From Cerioporus squamosus (lineage: Eukaryota > Basidiomycota > Agaricomycetes > Polyporales > Polyporaceae): a stretch of 64,000 nt of DNA. Each line of letters opens with the position of its first letter. The stretch's first letter is position 1. Shown here in pieces: positions 34,331 to 46,741 of the stretch. Both the position numbers and the translations under genes were made by a program. The notes beneath the pieces are model-generated. The model saw only the letters and a program-made list of their open reading frames with translations. It was not told where the DNA came from and ran no database searches. Location of the stretch: assembly GCA_022592435.1 (NCBI GenBank), contig JABYQS010000021.1:186001-250000 (forward strand), written 5' to 3'.

Positions 34331-35621
34331 ATGGGTCCGAAGAAAGAAGTCCTTGACATCGACGCGTCTGGCTCGGTCACTCTGTGCAATGGGTCCCCTA
34401 TAATGGCCGACACCGACCCCTATGCGATGTTGAGGACTACTAGCTGCCACGCCTGCGGCGCCGAGCCTAGCGACGGGCAGAAGCTTCAAAAATGTGGAGG
34501 GTGCAATATTGCTCTCTACTGCAGTCGTGAATTTCAGAAGGCTGCGTGGAAAGGCCATCGGTAGGGACACGTAGTGATACCGTTGGTTGCGAATCGCTCA
34601 CCAATTCGCTCACGCAGGTTCGTCTGCCGCCAAACTAACACGACAAGGGCGATGCATCGCGCTATGGAGGAGGATTCTATTAGGCATGATCAAGAGAACG
34701 GATCGGGGTCTCGAGAGTTCTCGCCTGGTGCCTCTGAGGTACCCTTGGTCGGTCTGGCAGGATTCAATAGGTTCATGACCATGCATACCTGGGCGATCGA
34801 GACGATGTGTCAAGCATCGCTGCACCTCATGAACGACGGTCGTGGCGCGGAGTCGATCCGTCACAATCCTATCGTCATGCGCTTCGAGGTGTTTCCTACG
34901 GCGGACCTGAGGGCGAAACCATGGAACGCATGGACGTTGAAGGGATGGCGTCACCGCTCGCTCAACGATTCCCTCGCGAAGGACTCGTCTTTCGCCAAGG
35001 CCTGGGAGGAACAGAAGGCCCAACGTGAGCGGCAGGAGGCCAAAGACAGGATCAAGTTTGGGGCCCGGTTCGTCGGAGAGTTGCCCGTCATCTTCTACGT
35101 CGACAAGACGCACAGCATGCTCATCGCGCAGTATCCGATCTTGAAGTTGCGCGACCCGGACGCTCTCCAGACGCCTGAAGCACGGGGCGCTCTCGACGAT
35201 CTCATCGCTCTGTGTCTAGGCTACACGAACATGGGCATCCCGCTCGGCCTGATGAGCGGGTGCGAGATGGTCGCGTTCCCTGGACGTGTGGTGCGAATGA
35301 AGGAGAAGAAGGGATGGGGATGGCTTCCTCGTGGCACCATGGAGCGCCCCTGGGACGACCTTTGGGAGGAGATCTTCAGGCATGTCGGGCGCAAGACCGA
35401 TTTGCCACCCATGGATCTTATGCTCTTGTTCTGGAACCTGACCGCTGAGGAGTACTGTCGTGGTCTCGTCCTCGGTCCATCTGATGTGCGTGGTCATGTC
35501 TCGTGCTCGCTCTGTTCGCTCTCTTGACCTCGCTGACCTCACTTCCCGGACGTTGTACGAGCAGCCTAGCCCCGAAGCGCTCAAGCGACCCGTCCTACCC
35601 ACTCAACACACACGGATCTGA
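34331..35621 (+). CDS. MYND zinc-finger protein 2 (one ligand Cys lost)
   Basis: Same family as the gene 400 bases downstream. Exon 1 (34331-34563) holds the finger: CHACGAEPSDGQKLQKCGGC then LYCSREFQKAAWKGHR. The position normally Cys in YCSxxCQ is Phe here, so one zinc ligand is missing; the tandem paralog keeps Cys. After a short intron the body begins FVCRQTNTTRAMH. It runs through conserved blocks shared with MYND 3 (SEVPLVGLAGF, RFVGELPVIFYVDKTHS, CLGYTNMGIPLG, KTDLPPMDLMLLFWNLTAEE). A donor after LGPSD and an acceptor near 35564 give the end PSPEALKRPVLP and a stop at 35621; without splicing it stops at 35527. The role of the large C-terminal domain is unknown. Confidence 0.85.
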
Positions 35622-36029
35622 TGAACTGAGTCATCGATATCTACTTATCTCTTGGTACTTCACTGCTTGTTTTTCAGCTCGTTCATGGGTGTGTACGCAG
35701 CTGGCTCACACAGTCGTTGTCGCTAACTCGGAGATATATTCAGAAAGTCGGTCATGGTCGGACTGAATCCCGGATGTCGCTTCGCTCCGTCGCGACTTGG
35801 ATCTAAGCTTTTAAGTACATATCACTATCTTCAGTCCACCGAGAGCGGTGCCGCAACTACAAGAGGGAGCCTGTAGGAGCAGGACATAGTCCGGACATGA
35901 GAAGTTTGTCCTTATTTGTAGCTACAAAGAAGACTTGAACGTGGGAGTACATACTAGCTTCGGAGCCTGAGCGTGCCACTCATTGATCTCCTCATCACCC
36001 ACGACCAGCAGACTCTGCACATCACCCAG
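35622..36029. other. Intergenic between tandem MYND genes
   Basis: About 400 bases holding the end of MYND 2 and the promoter of MYND 3. No other feature seen. Confidence 0.6.
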
Positions 36030-37299
36030 ATGGGATCCAGACTAGTCGATGCTGGACTCGATCCATCCGATGTCGTAGATGTGAAGGGCATCGCCACCAT
36101 ACTGAGGACCGATATATGCCACGTCTGCAATGCCCGCAGCGGCGATGGGAAGAAGCTTCAGAAATGTGCTGGGTGCAACATCGCGGTTTACTGCGGTAGG
36201 GAATGCCAGAAGGCTGCGTGGAAAGCACATCGGTATGAACATCTCATAGCAATGCCAATCCTTGGCTAACGGACTTGTTCTTATTATTACAGACTTGTCT
36301 GTCGGCAGACAGACTCCACAAGGGCGATACACCAGGCGGTGGGGGGCGATCGTCGCCCACAAGCGGCAGAGCAGGGGCTGCGGAACTCCTCACCAGGCAC
36401 TTCTGAGGTTCCCTTGGTCGCTCTCGCGGGATTCCACCTGTTCAAGAACCTCCACGCCTGGAGCATTCAGACGATGTGCCACGCGGCGGTCCACCTCATG
36501 GCGGGCGGTCGTGGTGCCGAGTCGTTCCGTCGCGACCCCGTCGTCATTCGCTTCGATGTTCACCCCTCCGAGATTCCACAAGCCAAACCGTGGAACGCGT
36601 GGGTTCTTGGGAAGTGGCGGATCCAATCCCTCGACTACCTCTTGATGAACGACGAGTCCTTCGCCGCAAACTGGGAGGTCGGAAAGCCTGCGAGGGAGCA
36701 GGAGGAGAGGGAGCACAGGGCGAAGTTTGGGTCCCGGCTCGTTGGAGAGCTGCCGGTGCAGTTCTTTGTCGGGACGACGCACACCTCGATCCATGCGCTG
36801 CAGCCAATCTTGAGATTGCGCGAGCCGGAGGATCTGCAGGACCTCACAACGCGGGGCGCGGTTCAGGATCTCTTCAATCTGTGCTTGGGGTACACGAACA
36901 AGGGTGTGCCGCTCGGCCAGGCACCCTTGTGCCCCCAGCTCGCGTTCCCGGGACGGTCGGTTAAGATCAGGCCTGACGGAGATCCCGACGAGAAGAAGGT
37001 GTGGGGATGGGAGCCCCGCCGTGGTAGGCGTACCACAGAGCATCCTTGGGACTCGAACCTCCACATTGAGATCTTCAGGCGGCTCGGGCGCAAGACCAAC
37101 CTGCCGCCCATGGATCTCATCCTCCTTTTCTACAACTTGACTGCGGAGGAGCCTTGTCGCAGCATCGCGATCGGTCGTCGGGTACGTGTTCCATACGAAC
37201 ATCCCAAACCTTATCGCCTTGAATTGACGTGTATGTGTGTGCGTGATCGTGTAGACTCCTATAGCATGGGACCGACGTTTCCTGCCTCTTATCAACTGA
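36030..37299 (+). CDS. MYND zinc-finger protein 3
   Basis: Tandem paralog of MYND 2. The ATG at 36030 (MGSRLVDAGLDPSD) is the first Met in frame. The finger is complete: CHVCNARSGDGKKLQKCAGC and VYCGRECQKAAWKAHR. The intron falls directly after the finger, as in MYND 2. The body starts LVCRQTDSTRAIHQAV and shares SEVPLVALAGFHLF, SRLVGELPVQFFVGTTH, CLGYTNKGVPLG and KTNLPPMDLILLFYNLTAEE. A donor after AIGRR and an acceptor at about 37255 give a C-terminus TPIAWDRRFLPLIN ending at 37299; reading through instead stops at 37394. No frame breaks. About 390 residues. The partner or substrate is unknown. Confidence 0.85.
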
Positions 37300-37807
37300 T
37301 CATGGGTGTAGCCCAGACATTCATTGTGTGTGCGCGGGGGCGCTTCAACTACGGGATCATTGTGTTACTAACGTTTCCGGCGTGCGTGTTGTAGCTGTAT
37401 TGCTTAAGCCTGCGCAAATGTATGAGATATCGTGAAAGAGAGAGATCACAGAAGGGTGGGATGGTGCATCGTGTTCATGTACCGAGCCGCTTGAAACAGA
37501 CGATGAAACAATCAGTCCTTAGATTGTCGACTGCACAGACGGGGAAGGTAGGATACATTCCGAGCCGCCGCTTAGGTTCTCGGAGCCGCACACATGTTTC
37601 TCTTGGCCTCAAGGCCAGGAGAACATAGGACATGATCTGTTCAATGCGAGTAGAACAAGGCCGCCATTTCATATCGATAGGATACAGGACAGGATACAGT
37701 TGACTGGCATTTGTCAACACGACTTGCGCGGTGCGAAGCTCAACCTCGACGCGCAGCGTCCGCAGACGGGAAGTCTGACCCTAGGACCGACCATACCAGC
37801 CAAATGA
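37300..37807. other. Intergenic between convergent genes
   Basis: This holds the 3' ends of MYND 3 (plus) and the secreted acidic protein (minus). No other feature seen. Confidence 0.5.
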
Positions 37808-38691
37808 TCACTGGCGGACGTCAGCGTGAGACGGGCCGTGAGGGTGGCGCTCGGTGTCCGCAGCGAAGAGTCGCGCAAACAGACCCATGGCGCGCTTGGA
37901 CGGACTCTCGTCCTTGCCCTCGTCGTCGTCGTAATTGTCTCCGTCGTCGTTCCAGTCATCGTCGCCCTCATCATCAGTGTCGTCGTCGTCTGCAGGATCT
38001 TCGTCATTGCTCACCTCCGGCGAGGGCGAGGGCGAGGGCGAGGACGCAGGGATCGATGGCTCAGACGCAGGGAGCGAGGGCCCAGTCGCAGGGAGCGTGG
38101 GCACAGACGCAGGGAGCGAGGCCTCGAACATAGGGAGTGAAGTGGGAAGACCCATAGTGAAGAGGATATCGGTGGACGTCGACGGCGCGGTCGGTACAGC
38201 AGGGATGCCGGTAGTACGCTGGTGCGCGGTGGACGTGACGGGATCCTTGTGGAGCCCGTCGTACGCCGTCATTATCGTCTTCACTGGTATCGGCGTTACG
38301 GTAGATGTCGATGTAGCCGTTGCGATGCGCGGAGCTGGCATCCGTCGGGATCGCGCCAGCAACGCTGCTTGTGATCCCGCTTGCCAGGCTGACGGGCAGA
38401 GCCGAGGTGGGAGCGTTAACGTTGGGAACGGCACTAGTCACCCCACTTGGGAGGGCGCTGAGAGTTCCGGTCGGGACGCCGCTGGGGATCGCGCTGGGGA
38501 CGATGACATTGCTAATCACGGCAGATGGGTCCGGAAGGCCTGAGACCGGCGAGAGGGGAACTGTGAAGCCGAATCTCAGTAAACGTGATCATCGCTGTAT
38601 GCGTGTAGTTCTTACGACTTTGTCCTTGAGCCCCGGCGCATGCAATGAGCACGAAGCCAGCGAGAGCGACAAAGTTGTTGTTCAGCATCAT
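37808..38691 (-). CDS. Secreted Ser/Thr/Pro-rich protein with acidic tail
   Basis: No named family recognised. The start gives MMLNNNFVALAGFVLIACAG, a good signal peptide. After an intron (GTAAG donor, about 38540-38610) the frame is LPLSPVSGLPDPSAVISN and then a Ser/Pro/Val-rich stretch. Near 38330 the frame must change by one base to continue as APRIATATSTSTVTPIPVKT. It then has loose LPAS repeats (LPASVPTLPATGPSLPAS), an SPSPSPSP run, and a strongly acidic stretch around DDDWNDDGDNYDDDEGKDE. The end is basic and stops at 37808. The Ser/Thr-rich part is likely heavily O-glycosylated. A cell-wall or extracellular role is inferred only from composition. Confidence 0.65.
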
Positions 38692-38751
38692 GATGTGTGG
38701 TGCGAGGAGTGGTGGGTTATGTTGTGGATGAGAAGGCAGAGGTGGGTGCTC

Positions 38752-38758
38752 TATATAT
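38752..38758 (-). promoter_or_regulatory. TATA box of secreted acidic protein gene
   Basis: On the minus strand, ATATATAG lies about 60 bases before the ATG at 38691, the same spacing as in the lipase gene. Confidence 0.6.
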
Positions 38759-39872
38759 CTGCGAACGAGCTGTGTAACGCTTGCGCTAACGAGAAGGAAA
38801 TTTCTGGTCGAGTTAATGGAATTTGCAGCCCATCCTACGGGGCTAGATATATACCTCTTCGAGGCCCTCCGACGAGTGGTCCCAAATATGTGCACCTTCC
38901 GACGCTGGGCTCGCGGAGTTCGTCTTTTGTGGACAGTTCAGGAAGAACCCACCGACATCCGAAGAGCACAACTCCAAGGCGGGTCGGATAGCTACTCGCA
39001 TGGGACAGACCATGCGTATCCGCTGATGGAGCAACACATCCCTCGGACTTGCGCCTCTTCGTAACTTACCTGCAGACACGGTCAGGATAACAATACTATC
39101 AAAAGCAGTCCGAATCGTAACACCAGCCTGCTGAAACACACCTGGCAGTAAGAATCTGGTCTGAATGCAAACGCGGTGGTGGTGGGACGAACCAAGAAGT
39201 TCAAGCTGAGCCTGGCCGAGTTCGGAAGAGGGCGGCTAAATCCATGACATACCCTTCAAGGCAAGTCTCCGCCACATCGGGAAACTCGGTGCTCCGAGTC
39301 TGACCATGACAAGCCTCAGAGCGAATGCGAACACGCGGCTTGCTGCATGCTTGCGGCAGGCATCTCTGCGGGGAATAGACAAAAGACCCGATACCAAACA
39401 TATCTCAGGCTGCGTCAAGCGAACGTGGAACAAGTCAACTCGAACTCAGCGGCACCTTCCATAATTCGTGTCACTTGACTCACTGCGTGTAACGTACATT
39501 GTTGTCAAGCTATGATACACGACAGGTAGATGACTTGCCGAGCCGTCGACTGGGCGGATGTATGGCAGGCGAGCATCACCGCCGTACCCTAAGCGGCGTC
39601 AACGTAGCTCGTGCGTACACTCGACTGCTCTTTGAACGAACAGCGGGGGATAGATCGAGATTTCGCCGGGATGTCAAACAGAATGTTAGACATCTGCAAG
39701 TATCCCTTCGCCAACGGTATCCGTGGAGACGCTATGTATACAACAAGATTACTTGTAGTTGGGTAATACGATTAAGTGGGTCATCATCTAGTAAGCAAGA
39801 AATCATCACGGCGCCCTCTCACACCAGTACTGGAAGCGTACAAGCCCCCGGTCAGGCTCGGCCAGATCCCAG
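38759..39872. other. Intergenic, no gene recognised
   Basis: Overlapping short frames only. The right edge is the 3' end of the minus-strand monooxygenase gene. Confidence 0.45.
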
Positions 39873-41891
39873 CTAGCTCCCATACGCCGGGTCGTCCAGC
39901 AGCCGCAACGCCCTCGCGACGTCGCCGTCCAGCGTCGTCTTCCACGCCCACTCCCAGTTCAGCCGCACGCGCGTCCGGATCTCCCTCAGCTTCTCCGCGT
40001 CCTCGCCCCCGGGCTGCGCAGACGCGGGCCGGTCGAACGTCAACCCGGGATAGTTGAGCGTGTAAAGGATGCCGTTCTCGCGCGAGGCCTCCTGGATGCG
40101 CAGGGCGAACGGGCGGCGGATGGCGTCGTAGACGCGTAGGGCACGGCCGATGGTCGACTGTGTCGTGCGGCGGTCGCCGAGAACGGTGGCAAGGATGAAC
40201 GCGTCCTGATAATATGAGAGTAACAGGTTGGTACGTGGGCGGCGCAAGATCTTGCGGTAACGTACCTCGATAGCTTGGCCCGCCCCAGCGCCTTGGTAGG
40301 GCATCATAGCGTGTGCCTGGGAGCGGAGAATAGTAAGTTAGTAGCAGTCCGCTAGCCGCAAACAACAGTGACGTACAGCATCGCCAAGCAACGCAGCCTT
40401 ACCGGATACGAAGGAAGGTAACGGGAGGGTAGTATGAATTGCCCACCGATTTACCCGCTCCGCAGACTATAGCCAGCAGTTCAGCTGCTAGCACGCATGT
40501 GGGACAGGGGGATACACACCTGGAGAAGCACCCGCACCTCGGGCTCCCAGTCGTCAAAGTCGCGCAGGACTTCGGATGGCGGGACGTCCTGCACACACGG
40601 TCCTTTGAATGTCGAATACTCCAGATCATACCGGGCGCGGAACGCAGCAAAGTTAATCATCGCGCCTCGCTGGATCGGGTATACCGTGATTTCCTGCGCA
40701 GACGTCAGCTACCTTGAACGCAGACTGCGCCACGGGGAGAACGCTCACGGAGTTTTTGCCGAGGTACTGCGATGATGGTGAGCATATCAGCGACCAACCG
40801 CTTGTGGAAGGCTGCGATAGCTGACGTACCAACATTGGGTTCTCCAGCACACGATGATTGGGCAGTCTCCTGCGGAGGGTGTCCGACGGGAATAGAGCAC
40901 GGTAGGCAACCGTACCGCTCCACTTTGGTGGTCCGGCAGCGAGGACCTTCTGCGCGTCCTGATGTCGACCCTCCGCCTTCGCCATGGATGCAAGCTCTTG
41001 GACAAGGCAAACCCGCACTGCGGACTTCACGCCATCGGCGCCAACGAGGACATCGCACGTCGCGGTCGAACCGTCTTGAAACTCGAGCCGTATGCCGGGG
41101 TGTCGGGAGCGAGACTGGGTATAGGAGACCAAACGCTTGCTCGTGTGCTTGCCACAGTTGCGGCCTAGATGACGTAGCAGCACTCCGTGGAAGTCTGCTC
41201 TATGAAGGCGAGCAAGCCTCCTTCCGGGAAAGGAACGAGCAACTTAGCGTCCGAACGGGGAATGTGGATACCAGTGCCGCCGGTGACGAACCTGGAGTCG
41301 AGAGGGTATAAAAGTTGACCCCCTCGGGCTGATCGCCCTTTCGGAAATGGAACGCGATCTCTGCGAGTAGAGGGATAGATCGCGATGCATCAGGATGATA
41401 CGGAACGGGTAAGGTAGAACGAGAGCCGATACGACACGCACGAGGTATGTCTGTAGGCGGAACAACAGCGATCTTGGATAGGTCCTCGGCGAGTCCAAGG
41501 GAGCATAGGACTTTCCAGGCTCGAGGCCAGACACCGATGCCGGCACCAATCTCCGTAAATGCGCTGGCGGCCTCGTACACGTCTATGTGTATGTCATGGT
41601 ATCGTGCAAGAGCGACTGCACAGACGAGGCCCCCGACGCCTCCTCCACTGTCAAGGAGAAATGTATCAGAAGCCGGCTCGTCAAGCGCCTGGATGGAGGG
41701 TGGAGCAGTACCAGATCGCGACACGGAACTTGTGTGGAGACATGGGCTGCAGAGCGTGGAAGGAGGATCAGGTACAGAGCTGAGGTATGTGAGGCCCTGG
41801 ATGAGCAGCACGTTTAAGTATAACCTGGCGAGACGTCACGAACGCACGCGGGAGCCGAATGGCGACTTACCAATGTCTATCTGATTGGCAT
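39873..41891 (-). CDS. FAD-dependent monooxygenase (salicylate hydroxylase-like)
   Basis: A class A flavin monooxygenase that probably hydroxylates an aromatic acid with NAD(P)H and oxygen. The dinucleotide fold is GGGVGGLVCAVALARY (about 41600-41647) with the chain-end acidic residue in IDVYEAASAF. Other blocks: GIGVWPRAWKVL; ADFHGVLLRHLG; CDVLVGADGVKSAVR (the DG motif); and GDAAHAMMPYQGAGAGQAIE (the FAD-ribityl GD motif). The C-terminal helical part ends at 39873 (LRLLDDPAYGS). Short introns separate these. The likely start is the ATG at 41891-41889 in a tiny exon, MPIR..IDI; joining it to GGGVGG needs one missing base in that exon and one in the G run at about 41645, consistent with homopolymer errors. 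Specificity cannot be read from sequence; salicylate, kynurenine and other aromatic acids are options. Confidence 0.82.
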
Positions 41892-43743
41892 GCGGTGTTA
41901 CCTATGGTAAGCGTGGTGGAGACTGATGGGAAAGAAGACGGTGAAGTCAATGCACGAGGAGCGCGGGACCACGAAGCAGGAAGCAGGAGAAAGCGAGCGG
42001 CCTGGACGGGGCTGAAGAGCGGCGGAGCGTGTGTGCAAGGTTCTCGGGTACGGGCCCAGTCAGTGTCGCGAAAAAGACGGAAGGAGATCGTTGGAGCGCC
42101 ATGTGGGCAGCTCTCGCACGAAAGAGTCGGGAGAGAGCATGAGTGTTGCCGTTTCCTCCCATGCACTCTTCTCCCCAATGGGTTAGGGCTGCGAGGCACA
42201 CGGAGCTTGATCAAGACGTGTCTCAAGCATCCGGGAAATAGGATGCGCGCGTCCCGCCCCGTAGCTGGCCGACGCGATATACCTGCTGAGCCGACGGCGG
42301 AGATCTCAGCTCGCCCATTCCCTTGTGCGAGCGAGGTGTGCTGGGGGCGAGACAGCAGCCCCCGCCATCACGGCGCCTGCAAGGTGCCGCTGGGATCGCG
42401 CGACCGAATCTGATCGAGTATTTGCCACTCTCCGCGCGCATGCGTCTGTCCTGCTCGCCAGCGGGTCGAGGTCAGCGACTGCCCAAGCATCAGCGAACGC
42501 AATCTGTGATAACCGTCATGGCCTTACCAAGTCTCCCGGGCCTGCACCCATGGCCACACAAGCTCCTGTATGTTCAAATTCGCCCTGTCCCCGCATGTCC
42601 TGGTGGGGCAATGTTGCGCAGCGCAGCATCCGCGCGGCTCGACAAACACGCTCATGCCTGTTGCGGTACGATTTGATCGGTCCCCGCTGCCACGCCTTGC
42701 CGCGGGTCTGAGACGGCCTGATGCCGTGCTGATGGGGACAGATTCACGCCCGCTGAATATGCAGCACGGTGTCCGCTGGCGTCGGTCGGGGCAGGGCGAG
42801 CGAGGATGCATCGGAGAGAGCGGTGGGCAGCAGAGTTGCTACGCTGGCACCCTCCGAGGTGGCGCGGCCCGCAGATCGAGATCTCTCCATTCACAGCCGC
42901 TGCCATATCTGGCACTTCCGCCTCCTCCTCGCTGCCATGCCGCCCCCGTCCCCCGCAGCATGCATCCTGTCCTGGGCGATGCGCCGCGGAGGGTGCGCCG
43001 TATTTGTCGCTGAATGGCCGCACTGCGCAGCCGAAAACGTCGGCACGGCGGAGAAGCCCGTCCGTTTCCTTCGACAGCGCCTATGAGCGTGGGCGACGTT
43101 TTCTAGCCACAAATTCACCCACAACGTGCTGTATCCCACCTCGCTTCTGGAACGCGTCCTGCTTACCACATGACCCATGGTATCGATCTTGCGCAGTAAC
43201 CTTCTCGACTACCATCTGCCTTGTTTTCCTCACATATCTTCCGAGTACAGCGTGGCATCGGCTCTCTCACCGCCCGCTACCCAGTGAAGAGGTAGCAAGG
43301 ACACGTATGACGACGGCCTCCTGTCATAACAGCACTCGTGCAGTTCATATCGCCAAACGCTTTCGCAGCTGACCCTCAAGAACGCTTCCCCTGCCCCGGT
43401 AACTCGGCCGCGTGCGTCGCAGAATTTCTGTTCGCCGGGTAGCTTCCACCTTCTATCGCGTTGTCCGTGCCTTTCGTCCGCTCCCCTCGCAGCCTCTGGC
43501 TTCTACAATACAAAGCCTCTGCACGCGCCCGACTTCGCGTCTGCACCCCCTGTGTCCGTGTCACACTACCGCACTTCTTCCTGACGAAGTCGCAAGCCTT
43601 GGTTCCAACTGCACCTTGGGGGCCCGACGACTTGCTGTGACTACCGCATTTCTGTCGCCTGAACGAGCGGCGAAGGGCGCGCCATGACGTAACGTATCAC
43701 TAGAGTCCTCTTGGCGTTAATTGTGCACTACAAATTGCCACTA
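41892..43743. other. Intergenic, no gene recognised
   Basis: GC-rich, with several overlapping frames on both strands (for example 42806-43372 plus) in conflicting registers. None has a recognisable domain or splice-linked partner. Confidence 0.45.
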
Positions 43744-43942
43744 GGGCTGCTCAATTCTGGTCGGTCGGTCGGTCGGTCGCTGGTCGCTGGTCGCAGAACG
43801 CATTGATGAAGCCTGTAGCCGAGTCTAGCGAGACTCAAGTAGGAAGGAGGCGACGTCGGCAGTCTCGCCTAGTCTCCCATCACCTCTGGAGCGCTCACTC
43901 AGCGACCGACCGACCGACCGACCGACCAGAATTGAGCAGCCC
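43744..43942. mobile_element. MITE with GGGCTGCTCAATTCTGGTCGG ends
   Basis: The left end GGGCTGCTCAATTCTGG and the right end CCAGAATTGAGCAGCCC are perfect inverted copies, extending through GGTC tandem units (about 43757-43780, and the complementary GACC units at about 43900-43926). The 199-base element is flanked by TA on both sides, fitting Tc1/mariner. An alternative reading counts the TA as part of a hAT-like TAGGG end, but the flanking 8 bases match only partly. No coding capacity. Confidence 0.85.
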
Positions 43943-46741
43943 TACTCTCCACTTACACATTGCTAACAGGTACTAGGACGCATGTGCAGCGTGCTATTCC
44001 GATTCGCCGTGTCCGAGGGCCAACGGCCTGCAGATCTGTTCACACCAACGCAAGGGGCATGCATATGCTACCAGATGCTACCCGAACCGCCGGGTCAGCG
44101 AAGCACGTCTATAAAGCCTCCGCGAAGCGTCCTTGTCCGTGAAAATCGGCCTCGCACATGTCCGTCTCGCCCCGCCATGGCAGCCTGAGCTTGGCCCCTC
44201 GGAGTTCCCGGGTCTGGAAACGTGAACTCTTGTGAACTCACGTCATCGCGTACGAGGCCGTCTCTTGCGCACCTCTGCCGTCGATGCCGACTGAGCTGCG
44301 GGGACTCGACGTTCGGGGATTCCCTTGGCGGGCGATATCCCGGAATCCGAGTCCGAGGCTATGGGTTCGGGAGTTCGACATAATATGTGCCACGATATTT
44401 ATCATGTGTACGAGTCGATCATGGAATAGGACCTCCTCCGAGCTCGGTCCGGAGCATTCGACCTTATTCGACAGAGCTGTCTCCTGGAGGAGTCGTCTCC
44501 GAACGTGAAAGTGAACGAATGAGCGAGACGGGGTGTTCGAGCCAACGTCTTCGTGGAATCTTGAGTAAGCGTCTCATGGACCTGTCGAGAGGTATACGCG
44601 ATAGAGCCCCCGTAATGTGGACGGGGGCCCCTGGCTACAAGCTTTCGTGTAGTCTTGCACTGATTGCATGCGTGCGGCCGTATTATCGTCGGGTGCAATG
44701 CCCCTCGAACCCTCACAGACGTCTATGGCATATGCACGACGCCCAGTCGCTGGGAGCCAACGGTGGTGAAGCACGATCCCATCGATCCGCTGCAATCGGC
44801 GGCGGGCTCGGTACGCGTCGATAGCGGATTGCCGAGCGGTCCGAAACGGGCGTCGGCGACGAGGCTCCAGCGAGTCAGGACTCGGGTCGTGTCCTGTCAT
44901 TTCGCACCTGCGTTGAGGGCGTCGGGGAGCGTTTCATTTACAGCCAAGAGCGCTCGGACTTGCTGGGTGTGCTGGTGCTAGCGAGTTCGAAATTCCGAAC
45001 GCCGCGGCTCGTGATGACCGTGGTTCCTCGGGTACACGCATCGTTACGGGCTGCTGCGCGGTCCTAGTCATGACGAGCACGAACGCAGCGGCGTAACGGT
45101 ATATGAGCGAGAGACATAATGGCGTAGGTGGCTTTGGCATGGTGCGTGGCACGTTCCTGGCTCGGACATCGTTCTACGGAAGGGGCGATATCGGCGGATG
45201 CTCAGTGCCCTCTTCGACTGAACCTTCCGTCGCCCGGGTCGGCGGGGAACCGGTCGCTGCAGAGGCGAGCTGGGAGGCGCACAGCACCCCTTGAACGTGG
45301 GGAATTGGAGGGGATTTGGGGTTGGCGAGGCTGGGCGACAACTGTACCGGCGGTGTGCTTCGGCTCCTGTAACACTGTTCTTTTACTCTCCGCCCAGAAC
45401 AAGCTCCAGTACGGCACCATTCTAACCCGCTACGGGACGTGAGAGCAGCCGAGGACACTCCTCGAGGCTGACACGCCGGCCCTTAGGGAAGAGGAATCCA
45501 TGCACCTCCTTTCACCGGTGGAGATTCCCCTTCGCATGCTTGAGGCGAATGCCGGCAGGAGTACATCGCATGGGACCGACCGAGGCCTGCAGGTGCGAGC
45601 GGACAGGGCGTGAGGATACGCAAGGCGTGGGTTGTCCCGAGCAAGGGAGGTTCGTTGTACCGTTGCACGTCGTTTCAACGGCCGCCCAGACCCAGCTCGA
45701 AGCGCGCCGCGGTCAGTGTCCGTGGTCCGTGGATGGACGCCGGAAGGTGGGGTGCCGGTCTGGGTTTCGAAGTCCGTCGTCAGCTCCCCTTCCTGCACTC
45801 ATCCACGATGTCAAGGGACAAAGTTATCTCGCGACTTGCGCCAGATCTCTCGACCTCATCCTCCACACCTAGACCTCGCCCTCAGGTGGACTCGTGCCCG
45901 CCCGAGGCGGCTCAGTTAACCCCGATATCCGACGACTTGGCATCGTTGTGCAATTGTCGCATTCCTAGGGGTCACGCGCCGTCAGCAGCACATCGACACC
46001 ACGGCCACCTGGACTGATCACTTGCCTATCGCGCACAACATCGAACCAGCGGGGCTGCCGCTGTCCTCAATCGAGTGTCTCCATCCTATCGGGCTCGTCG
46101 CCAACTTCACGGAAAAGGGATCCGGCCTAAAATGATGCAGTGGGGCTCGGGCGGACCCCCCCCCCGCGCGGGTTTGAGGTGCGATTAATCATCGAACGGC
46201 AAGACACGAGGGCCAAGGTGAGTAGTCTCCCAATCGCCGTCGATTCGGGGCGTCATGACTGATCAGGGACGATCGACGCCCACAAGGTGTACAAGAACAA
46301 TTTCGTGTCCCTTGGGCGGCGGATGAGGAGCCAGACGAAGACGCCGATTGGGCCTATGTATATAAGACTGCGCGAATTTGTGAGTATATTCATCCCCTCT
46401 TGCCCCGCTACCCCGTTCTACGGCGAGGCCAGCGACTCGCCAGCGCAGGTCATGCTGTCGCCAGGTGTACGTGCCGCTTGCGGAGTCGCCCTGCGTTACG
46501 ACTCCTGTGCAGCTGACTGGCTGCTTCTACATATTTCATTCGCGCATAGTATCATGTCCGCTGACGTGTGTCGAGGCGGCTGATTGGCTGACTTCGAGCT
46601 GCAGGTTCCGAATTCGGGCGTCATCGTACGTAGACGTGTATGCGCCGCATATGACTATACTGACGTGCCGCTCTGAAGGTGTGGCTCGCTCAGACGGCGG
46701 GCTTGACATTGCATCATCTTATGACGGCCCAAGAGAGCCAA
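43943..46741. other. Gene-poor GC-rich stretch
   Basis: Many short frames in conflicting registers on both strands, none with a domain. The end contains a run of ten C (46156-46165). It could be decayed repeat DNA or a long non-coding region. Confidence 0.45.

Noticed and set aside
41859..42413. 184-codon plus-strand frame
   Set aside because: No domain; overlaps the monooxygenase first exon and promoter.
43744..43942. CRISPR-like array suggested by GGTC repeats
   Set aside because: The repeats are 4-base tandem units inside a MITE; there are no spacers and the host is a fungus.
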